64,000 nucleotides of DNA from NCBI RefSeq assembly GCF_021653995.1, contig NZ_JAJJOZ010000006.1, positions 124,001 to 188,000 on the forward strand. The letters run 5' to 3'. Made by a program: the position numbers and the translations under genes. Below the pieces are notes generated by a model, which worked only from the letters and a program-made list of their open reading frames with translations, was not told the DNA's origin and did no database searches. The stretch is from Allopusillimonas lactea. Its GTDB lineage: Bacteria > Pseudomonadota > Gammaproteobacteria > Burkholderiales > Burkholderiaceae_B. Positions 57,994-64,000 of this stretch are shown one piece after another; the first letter of the stretch is position 1; every line of letters starts with the position of its first letter.

Positions 57994-59160
57994 ATGGAAA
58001 ACAGGAAACAGGACGAGGAAAACGGCGCGGTAGCCTGCGCGGCATTGGCGTTGGCGCCGATTGCCCGCGTGGGCGATCCCATTACCGCGATTGATACGCC
58101 CGCACTCGTTCTGGACATGGACGCCTTCGAGGCGAACGTGCAAACGATGCAGGCATGGGCCGCGCGGCATGGCGTTGCGCTGCGGCCGCATGCCAAGGCG
58201 CACCGCTGCCCGGAGCTTTCGCGGCGCCAGCTTGCGGCAGGCGCGGTGGGTGTCTGCTGCCAAAAAGTGTCCGAGGTCATCCCGTTTATTGCGGCTGGTG
58301 TGCAAGACATCCACGTCAGCAATGAAGTCGTGGGCGCCGACAAGCTGGCGTTGTTGACCCGTCTGGCCGGGCAGGCTCGAATCACGGTATGCGTCGATCA
58401 CCCTGACGCCGCGCGCGCATTGTCGGAAGCGCTGGCCCAGCAGGGTAACACCATGGGTGTCCTGGTTGAAGTCGATATCGGGCAACGACGCTGCGGGCTG
58501 CAGACGCCGGAGGGGCTGGTTGCGCTTGCACGCCTCGTCCAAGATCTGCCCCAGATACATTTCGCGGGTATACAGGCATACCAAGGGGGGCTGCAGCATA
58601 TCCGCGGCGTCGAATCGCGCAGGGCATCCTGGCAGGATGCCTTGGCGCGCGTACGCGCCTATCTGGCGGCGCTCGAACAGGCCGGCATCGCCTGCCCCAT
58701 TGTGACGGGCGGCGGCACCGGCTCCGCCGTGTTCGACGTGGCCAGCGGCGTCTTCACCGAGATTCAGCCAGGCACCTATGCCTTCATGGATGCCGACTAC
58801 GGTGCGATCGGCTGGACCGATGCGCTGTCGTTTCGCAACAGCCTGTTTCTGCTGGCCACGGTGATGAGCCTTCCTTCGGAGGATCGTGCAGTGGTTGATG
58901 CCGGTCTGAAGTCCACGACGGCCGAAAGCGGCATGCCGGGTGTAGCCGGCCGCCCTGGCGTACGCTGCGTCGCCGTCAACGACGAACACAGCATGCTGCA
59001 GATCGACGAAGGTGCGCAGGGCCCCGCGCTGGGCGACAAAATCCGCTTGATTCCGGGCCATTGCGACCCCACCTTCAATCTGCATGACAGCGTCGTTGCC
59101 GTGCGGAACGGGCGCGTGGAAGCCGTATGGCCGATCAGCGCGCGGGGGATGAGTCGCTGA
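57994..59160 (+). CDS. DSD1-family PLP enzyme, D-3-hydroxyaspartate/D-threonine aldolase-like
   Basis: A 388-residue fold-type III (alanine racemase-like) PLP enzyme. The cofactor lysine is Lys68 in RPHAKAHRCPEL. GGTGSAVFDVA binds the phosphate, and a C-terminal metal site His356-Cys357-Asp358 lies in IPGHCDPTFNLHD. The H-x-D pair and overall sequence fit metal-dependent D-3-hydroxyaspartate aldolase/D-threonine aldolase and not fungal D-serine dehydratase. Such enzymes split D-3-hydroxy amino acids to glycine and an aldehyde, or glyoxylate in the aspartate case. CGGAGA precedes the ATG. An N-terminal extension of about 25 residues (MENRKQDEENGAVACAALAL) is unusual. No aminotransferase partner is adjacent. 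Confidence 0.85.
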   Translation: MENRKQDEENGAVACAALALAPIARVGDPITAIDTPALVLDMDAFEANVQTMQAWAARHGVALRPHAKAHRCPELSRRQLAAGAVGVCCQKVSEVIPFIAAGVQDIHVSNEVVGADKLALLTRLAGQARITVCVDHPDAARALSEALAQQGNTMGVLVEVDIGQRRCGLQTPEGLVALARLVQDLPQIHFAGIQAYQGGLQHIRGVESRRASWQDALARVRAYLAALEQAGIACPIVTGGGTGSAVFDVASGVFTEIQPGTYAFMDADYGAIGWTDALSFRNSLFLLATVMSLPSEDRAVVDAGLKSTTAESGMPGVAGRPGVRCVAVNDEHSMLQIDEGAQGPALGDKIRLIPGHCDPTFNLHDSVVAVRNGRVEAVWPISARGMSR

Positions 59161-59206
59161 TTCAAAATCAGCCTCCACATCCAGTGTTCGTTACAGTGCC
59201 CGCAAC

Positions 59207-60520
59207 TCAGCCTTTCAGCGTGTCCAATAGCTTGTAGTACGCGATCATGGCATGCACGCCGACCATGTGAAATGCATGCAAGGGGATGCGTTTGAGCGGT
59301 GTCGCCGGATAGGGCAGCCCTTCGATCGAGCCGTGGATGCAGGCGCTGGCGAGTATTTTCCCCATCATGGTGCCCAGTGCCACGCCGCGGCCGTTATAGC
59401 CCAGGGCCGTAAACACGTTGGGCGCAAGTTGGTGTAGATGTGGGACGTGATCCGCTGTCATGGCGACACGTCCCGCCCATCGATAGGGGAACTCTACATT
59501 CTGAAGGACGGGGTACAGGCGCCGTGCCATGGCGGTAAGGCGTTGAGCGTCCTGGCTGGTCGGGCGGGCGCGGAAGGGGCCTCGTGTGCCGAATATGAAT
59601 CGGCCGCTTGCGTCGCGGCGAAAGTAACTGACCAGATTGCGCATATCGGCGACAGCAGGCACACCCGCCAGCACGCCGCGCCTCAACGGCTCGGTCAGCG
59701 GTTCGGTGGCGATCTGCATGGAGTAAACCGGTACGAGCGATTCGCGCAGCCCGGGCCAGAGTCCGGTCGTATAGCCGTTGGTGGCGATAAGCAGCATATC
59801 GCAGAGCACGGAGCCGTGGTCGGTGTCCACCTGCCATAGCGGCCCCTCGCGGCTGATCCGCGTGGCAGGAGAGTATGAATATAGCTGTGCGCCAGCGGCA
59901 TGGGCCGCGCGCGCCAGGCCTTGTGCGTAGCTCAGTGGCTGCACGGTTCCCGCATTATTGAAGTACAGGCCCGTATGGTATTGCGGTGTGCCCGTCGCGG
60001 CCGCGAGGCGCGCCGCATTCCAGAGTTCGACGGGTGCGCCCCGAGACTGCCACTGACGAAATCGGGCCTCCAGTGTTGATGCACCGCTCCGCGTGTCGGC
60101 AACCTGTACCCAGCCTTGCTCGGGCTCGCATTGGATGTCGTAGCGGCGGATGTAATCGAAGACCGTGTCGGCGGTCGCGCCGATCATGCGAAGCATGGTT
60201 TGCCCCAATGTATCGCCATAGCTTGCGATCAGCCGGTCGGGGTCGTATTTGAACGCAGGGATTACCTGGCCGCCATTGCGGCCGGATGCGCCAAAGCCCG
60301 GTTCTCGAGCGTCCAGCACAATCGTGTCGCGCTGGTTTTCGGCCAGTGTGATTGCGGCCGACAGACCTGTGTAGCCGCCGCCGATTATCGCCACATGAGC
60401 GCGCTTGCGGCCACGCAGTGTCGGAAAGCTGCAATGCTCGGTCGAAGTGGCCTGCCATAGCGACGTCCGGAAGCTGTCGTGTTCGTCGCTCACAAACGCG
60501 GGAGGCGTGCTTGTCATCAT
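59207..60520 (-). CDS. FAD-dependent amine/amino-acid oxidoreductase (PuuB/DadA-like)
   Basis: A 437-residue flavoprotein. The dinucleotide-binding motif VAIIGGGYTGLSAAITLAE is at about residues 42-60, followed by FGASGRNGGQVIPAFKYD, a feature of gamma-glutamylputrescine oxidase-like and DAO-family enzymes. The C-terminal GYNGRGVALGTMMGKILA binds FAD. These enzymes oxidise secondary amines or D-amino acids. Its ATG overlaps the end of the upstream HyuB gene by 4 bases (60517-60520), so it belongs to the HyuA-HyuB operon and probably works on the ring-opened product or a precursor. Confidence 0.88.
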   Translation of the reverse strand: MMTSTPPAFVSDEHDSFRTSLWQATSTEHCSFPTLRGRKRAHVAIIGGGYTGLSAAITLAENQRDTIVLDAREPGFGASGRNGGQVIPAFKYDPDRLIASYGDTLGQTMLRMIGATADTVFDYIRRYDIQCEPEQGWVQVADTRSGASTLEARFRQWQSRGAPVELWNAARLAAATGTPQYHTGLYFNNAGTVQPLSYAQGLARAAHAAGAQLYSYSPATRISREGPLWQVDTDHGSVLCDMLLIATNGYTTGLWPGLRESLVPVYSMQIATEPLTEPLRRGVLAGVPAVADMRNLVSYFRRDASGRFIFGTRGPFRARPTSQDAQRLTAMARRLYPVLQNVEFPYRWAGRVAMTADHVPHLHQLAPNVFTALGYNGRGVALGTMMGKILASACIHGSIEGLPYPATPLKRIPLHAFHMVGVHAMIAYYKLLDTLKG

Positions 60521-62190
60521 GGCTGCGGATCGGCTGCATAGCCGTTCAGTGTGTCCCATTGCCGCATATCGGGCGTGCGGCGTGAAACGGGGCCCCAGCC
60601 GCCGCCGCCGGCGCTTTCCAGGCGAATGATGTCGCCGCGCTTGACCGGCAGGGCAATCTCCTTGGTGCTGAGCGGCCGGGTCGCCCCGTCGGCCGTCTGA
60701 AGGCTGGATCTTGCCGGCCTTCCACTGCCCCCCCCTTGGGCTCCCCAGGGTGCTGTGTCGGAACCACCCTGCTGAAAGAATACGCTCACGATCAGGTTAT
60801 CGCACAGCAGCTCGTATTCTCTGCGCATGGCCAGGCCACCCCGCGATTGCCCCTGACCGCCGGAATCCGCGATCAGCTCCGAGCGTCGCACGCGGACGGG
60901 GCTGATGGTTTCCAGGATCTCCGCCGACAATACGCCACAGTTTCCGCCATGGGTATCCACGGCGGACAGGCCATCGCCACCCGCGTGACCTCCCATGCCA
61001 CCGCCGATGATGTCGTGGACGATGAAGTAGCGCGGCTTGCCATTTTGCGCCAAGGTGGCCTTGCGCGTGTCCAGCCCGCCGGCACGAAACGTCGGAAATG
61101 AAATATGACATCCCGCCGCCGTGTGGTCGGGCAGCACATCCGCCATGGCTTTCAGCACGGATTCGGCAACGGCTTGTTGCGCGAAATGCCGGTTGCCCAC
61201 CGCGGCGGGGCGCCACGGGTTCAGGAATGAGCCCTCGGGCACCTCAATGTCGACAGCGCGGTTGCAGCCACCGTTCGCGGGTGTATCCATCCCCGTCATG
61301 CAGCGCAGCGCATAAAGCGTCATGGAGTAGGTTGATGCCAAAGGGCAGTTCAAGGCGTTGCGGCGCTGTGCATCGCTGCCGGTGTAATCAACGCGTATCC
61401 GGTCTCCCTGTACGGTAACCGCAACCTGGATGTTGATTGGCGTTGGTCCGGATACATCGTCTTCGATCAAAATGCTTGCGTTGTACACGCCATCGGGTAT
61501 GCGGCTGATGGCGTTGCGCATGAAGCGCTCCCCGTAGTCGAGAATCTCATTCATCAGATGGCTGAATCGATCCGCGCCGTACTTGGCCACCAGAGCGTGC
61601 AGCCGCTTTTCCCCCGTGCGGCAACCCGCGATCTGGGCGATCAGGTCGCCTGAGCATGCCCGTGGGTTGCGCACATTGCCGGATATGAAACGAAACACGG
61701 TGTCGTTCTGTATGCCTTCCTTGACCAGATGCATTGGCGTGAAAATCAGCCCCTCCGCAAAAACCTCGAGGTTATCCGGGGCCGTCGTGCTAGGCAGCTT
61801 GCCGCCGATGTCCACGTGGTGCGCGACCGTGGCGGTGATGGCGACAATCTGGCCTTCATGGAACACGGGGCTCATCAGCACGATATCCGGCGTGTGGGTG
61901 CAGCCCCGGTAAGGGTCGTTGCAGATCAGCACGTCGCCCTGGCGCCATGTGTGCAGGGGGATTTCTTTGGTGATGCCCAGGAACGCGTACGAAAGAACCC
62001 CGAGCTGCGCTGGGATGGTTTCCGCCTGGGCGAGCAGCTCGCCCTGAGGCGACAGCAGGGCACAGGAGTAATCCAGCATGTCCCAAATGATGGGCGAAAA
62101 CGCCGACCTGCGAAGCGATGCCGACATTTCTTCCGCGATGGAGATGAGCTGGTACTGAAATACGTCGCGATCAATGATGTTGCCAAGCAT
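60517..62190 (-). CDS. hyuB: hydantoinase B/oxoprolinase family protein (HyuB), second copy
   Basis: A 557-residue HyuB-type subunit: QYQLISIAEEMSASLRRSAFSPIIWDMLDYSCAL, ICNDPYRGCTHTPDIVLMSPVF, RVDYTGSDAQR, CNRAVDIEVPEGSFLNPWRPAAVGNR and a C-terminal ESAGGGGWGPVSRR. It differs clearly from the copy at 42267, so it is a paralogue with separate substrate. It is 6 bases downstream of its HyuA partner and overlaps the FAD oxidoreductase gene. Confidence 0.92.
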   Translation of the reverse strand: MLGNIIDRDVFQYQLISIAEEMSASLRRSAFSPIIWDMLDYSCALLSPQGELLAQAETIPAQLGVLSYAFLGITKEIPLHTWRQGDVLICNDPYRGCTHTPDIVLMSPVFHEGQIVAITATVAHHVDIGGKLPSTTAPDNLEVFAEGLIFTPMHLVKEGIQNDTVFRFISGNVRNPRACSGDLIAQIAGCRTGEKRLHALVAKYGADRFSHLMNEILDYGERFMRNAISRIPDGVYNASILIEDDVSGPTPINIQVAVTVQGDRIRVDYTGSDAQRRNALNCPLASTYSMTLYALRCMTGMDTPANGGCNRAVDIEVPEGSFLNPWRPAAVGNRHFAQQAVAESVLKAMADVLPDHTAAGCHISFPTFRAGGLDTRKATLAQNGKPRYFIVHDIIGGGMGGHAGGDGLSAVDTHGGNCGVLSAEILETISPVRVRRSELIADSGGQGQSRGGLAMRREYELLCDNLIVSVFFQQGGSDTAPWGAQGGGSGRPARSSLQTADGATRPLSTKEIALPVKRGDIIRLESAGGGGWGPVSRRTPDMRQWDTLNGYAADPQP

Positions 62191-62196
62191 GTGGTG

Positions 62197-64000
62197 TCAG
62201 CCTTGTGTGGAGTGTCTGGAAACGCGCAGCAATCCGCCTGCGTCTGTATAGCCGTGCTGTCCGGGCAGCAGAAGGATGGTTGTATCGGCCTGCGTAATGA
62301 CAGCTGGGCCGTCGATGCGCTGATTCAACCCTAGCGTGTGGCGGGCATAGATTTCCGCATTGCAATAGCCCATTTCCGGGCCCAGGTATAGCCGGCGATG
62401 GGTCAGGGGCATTCCCGCGCAGGCGGGCGGTTTGCGTTCTTCTGTATCGGGGCGATCTATCATGCCGACGGCTTCCAGTCGAACATTGACGACTTCGCAA
62501 GGCATGGTGATATCTGAAAATCCATATGCCTGCTCATGCTGCCGCACAAAGCGCCGCACCATGTCCTCGCTGTTCCAGGAAGACGCTTGGCCCGCAACGG
62601 GTGCGGCCATGGACGTGGATGCGGCAGGCATGGCAGAGGGGTTGGGCGTGATGGGCACAACCAGTTCATGTACTTGCCCGATATGCCGCATGTCTGCCGA
62701 AAACTGGAAGATCCGGCGGTCGGTGGGCACACCGTCGCGGTCAAATGCCGCTTCGGCCTGGCGCGTCAGTGCATCGAGAGCCGATTGGATGTCTGCGGCG
62801 TCAATGTTGTCGATCTCGCGGGCGTAGGCACTCTGGAAGTGATACTTGATGTCGCTGAGCAACAGCCCCGACGCTGAGAAAACGCCCGGGCGCGCGGGGA
62901 TCACGATCTCGCGCATATCCAGTTCCTCCATCAGAAAGGGTGCGAAGAGCGAACCCGCACCGCCGAAGGACAACAGCGAAAAGGCGCGGACATCGAAACC
63001 CTTCTCGACAGAAAGACTGCGTATGGCCTGCGCCATCTGGGCGTTGGCGATTGCGACCATGCCGAAGGCGGCTTCCTCCACCGATATGCCGAGTTTGTCC
63101 GCAATCTCCGTTTTGATGGCGGTGCCGGCTCGCTCTTGGTCCAGCGCAAGCCCATTGGGCAAACGCATGTCCTTATCAAGCAGGCCCATCACCAAGGCTG
63201 CGTCGCTCAGTGTGGGAAGTGTGCCGCCCTGGCCATAGCATGCGGGCCCCGGCACTGAACCCGCCGACTCGGGGCCCACGCGGATAGCGCCGCCCAGATC
63301 CACGCTGCCTATGGAGCCGCCACCCGCGGAAATGGTGGAGATGTCCAGCGCGTTCATCCGTATGATCTCGCCCGCCACGTTTCGCTCTGTGGCGGTCATG
63401 GCGCGTCCCTCCGCAATCAGCGAGAAGTCTGCCGATGTGCCGCCCATATCGAAGGTAATGATGTTGGGAATATGGTTGCGCTGACTAATCGACAGCGCTG
63501 CGACAACCCCGCCCGCAGGCCCGGACAGCAGCATGTTGATGGGTTGCCGGCGCGCGGTTTCAGTCGTGGCAACCCCACCATCGCTGCGCATGAGCAGCAG
63601 GGGGGCGGTCATGCCTATGCGCGGCAGCGCGGCCTGCAGATCCAGTAGATAGCGGTCCACGATGGGGCCGACGTACGCGGAGGTGACGGTGGTGTTGGTG
63701 CGGGGATACTCCTGCGCTTGCGGATTGATGGCTGAACTTTTGTACACCGTCAGCTCGGGGCGCAGTGCATGTATGGCGGCGGCCAGGCGATCCTCATGCG
63801 CAGGATTCAAATGACTGAACAGGAAGCTGATGGCCACCGCCTCGGGCTCCAGGGCGCAGATCCGCCGCGCCGCAGCGGTGGCCTGTGCATCGGACAGCTC
63901 GCGGACGACTTGTCCGAAGGCATCCATGCGCTCGTCCACTTCCACGACCTGCGCGCGTGGCGCAAGTGGGACCGGCTTGCCGTGCTTGAGCGAATAAGGA
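62197..64000 (-). CDS. hyuA: hydantoinase A/oxoprolinase family protein (HyuA), second copy, N-terminus missing
   Basis: The frame is open to the right edge of the window, where it reads PYSLKHGKPVPLAPRAQVVEVDERMD, so the N-terminal ATP motif lies outside. About 601 residues are visible. They include PRTNTTVTSAYVGPIVDRYLLDLQ, IITFDMGGTSADFSLI, ISAGGGSIGSVDLG, GPACYGQGGTLPTLSDA and FGGAGSLFAPFLMEELDM, all HyuA features. It leads the HyuA-HyuB-FAD oxidoreductase operon. The first part of the operon and its control region are beyond the window. Confidence 0.93.
   Translation of the reverse strand, partial: PYSLKHGKPVPLAPRAQVVEVDERMDAFGQVVRELSDAQATAAARRICALEPEAVAISFLFSHLNPAHEDRLAAAIHALRPELTVYKSSAINPQAQEYPRTNTTVTSAYVGPIVDRYLLDLQAALPRIGMTAPLLLMRSDGGVATTETARRQPINMLLSGPAGGVVAALSISQRNHIPNIITFDMGGTSADFSLIAEGRAMTATERNVAGEIIRMNALDISTISAGGGSIGSVDLGGAIRVGPESAGSVPGPACYGQGGTLPTLSDAALVMGLLDKDMRLPNGLALDQERAGTAIKTEIADKLGISVEEAAFGMVAIANAQMAQAIRSLSVEKGFDVRAFSLLSFGGAGSLFAPFLMEELDMREIVIPARPGVFSASGLLLSDIKYHFQSAYAREIDNIDAADIQSALDALTRQAEAAFDRDGVPTDRRIFQFSADMRHIGQVHELVVPITPNPSAMPAASTSMAAPVAGQASSWNSEDMVRRFVRQHEQAYGFSDITMPCEVVNVRLEAVGMIDRPDTEERKPPACAGMPLTHRRLYLGPEMGYCNAEIYARHTLGLNQRIDGPAVITQADTTILLLPGQHGYTDAGGLLRVSRHSTQG

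Overview
The window is high-GC, densely packed chromosomal DNA from a betaproteobacterium, most probably of the order Burkholderiales and family Alcaligenaceae (Bordetella/Achromobacter/Pusillimonas type). The main reason is the number of stand-alone Bug/TctC-type periplasmic solute-binding proteins: six, one of them cut by the left edge, with no TctA/TctB membrane partner in the window. They sit beside LysR, GntR and RpiR regulators and small catabolic operons. I saw no rRNA, tRNA, CRISPR array, intact insertion sequence, integrase or phage gene. The region reads as ordinary metabolically versatile chromosome, not as a mobile island.

Layout. 1-6.0 kb: a plus-strand catabolic run (Bug protein tail, gamma-glutamyltransferase-like enzyme, Bug protein, ThDP enzyme, class III aminotransferase). 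6.5-13.7 kb: a TonB-dependent siderophore receptor coupled to a MacA-MacB-NodT tripartite exporter. 13.8-18.8 kb: an RpiR regulator and aminotransferase divergent from a Bug protein and M81 metallopeptidase, with a clear double operator between them. 19-21.4 kb: a LysR regulator and an HglS-type 2-oxoadipate dioxygenase/decarboxylase. 21.5-23.3 kb: queE and an unusual triple-domain queD. 23.6-24.7 kb: an Old Yellow Enzyme. 24.8-34.3 kb (minus): an eight-gene peptide/glutathione scavenging operon (RpiR regulator, isoaspartyl peptidase, GsiABCD-like importer, P1 peptidase, M55 D-aminopeptidase). 34.6-35.5 kb: a patatin-like protein. 35.6-39.7 kb: an enolase-superfamily/hydroxyacid dehydrogenase/Bug operon with a divergent GntR regulator. 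39.9-46 kb: a small membrane protein, a strong hairpin terminator, and a LysR regulator divergent from a Bug-HyuB-HyuA operon. 46.0-53.1 kb: an 18-unit short tandem repeat array and a perfect Zur-like palindrome ahead of a TonB receptor, a secreted CobN-like chelatase, an ExbB-like protein and a DUF2149 protein, which looks like a zinc-starvation uptake operon. 53.1-57.0 kb: an esterase remnant, a GntR regulator, a Bug protein and a two-subunit aconitase X. 57.1-64 kb: a DksA/TraR zinc-finger protein, a small hypothetical, a D-3-hydroxyaspartate-aldolase-like PLP enzyme, and a second HyuA (cut by the right edge)-HyuB-FAD oxidoreductase operon.

How the genes fit together. Most operons follow one pattern: regulator, binding protein, then two to four enzymes for an organic or amino acid substrate. 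Peptide and gamma-glutamyl/5-oxoproline chemistry recurs (gamma-glutamyltransferase, glutathione-type importer, isoaspartyl peptidase, two oxoprolinase/hydantoinase pairs). Two outer-membrane metal-uptake systems, one siderophore and one probably zinc, are the other theme. The most interesting parts are the repeat array/Zur box/secreted CobN locus, the triplicated QueD with apparently divided active-site residues, and the double RGATCA-NN-TGATCT operator.

All calls come from reading the sequence and remembered family knowledge. No database search was run. Start codons were chosen from ribosome-binding sites, signal peptides and overlaps and may be off.
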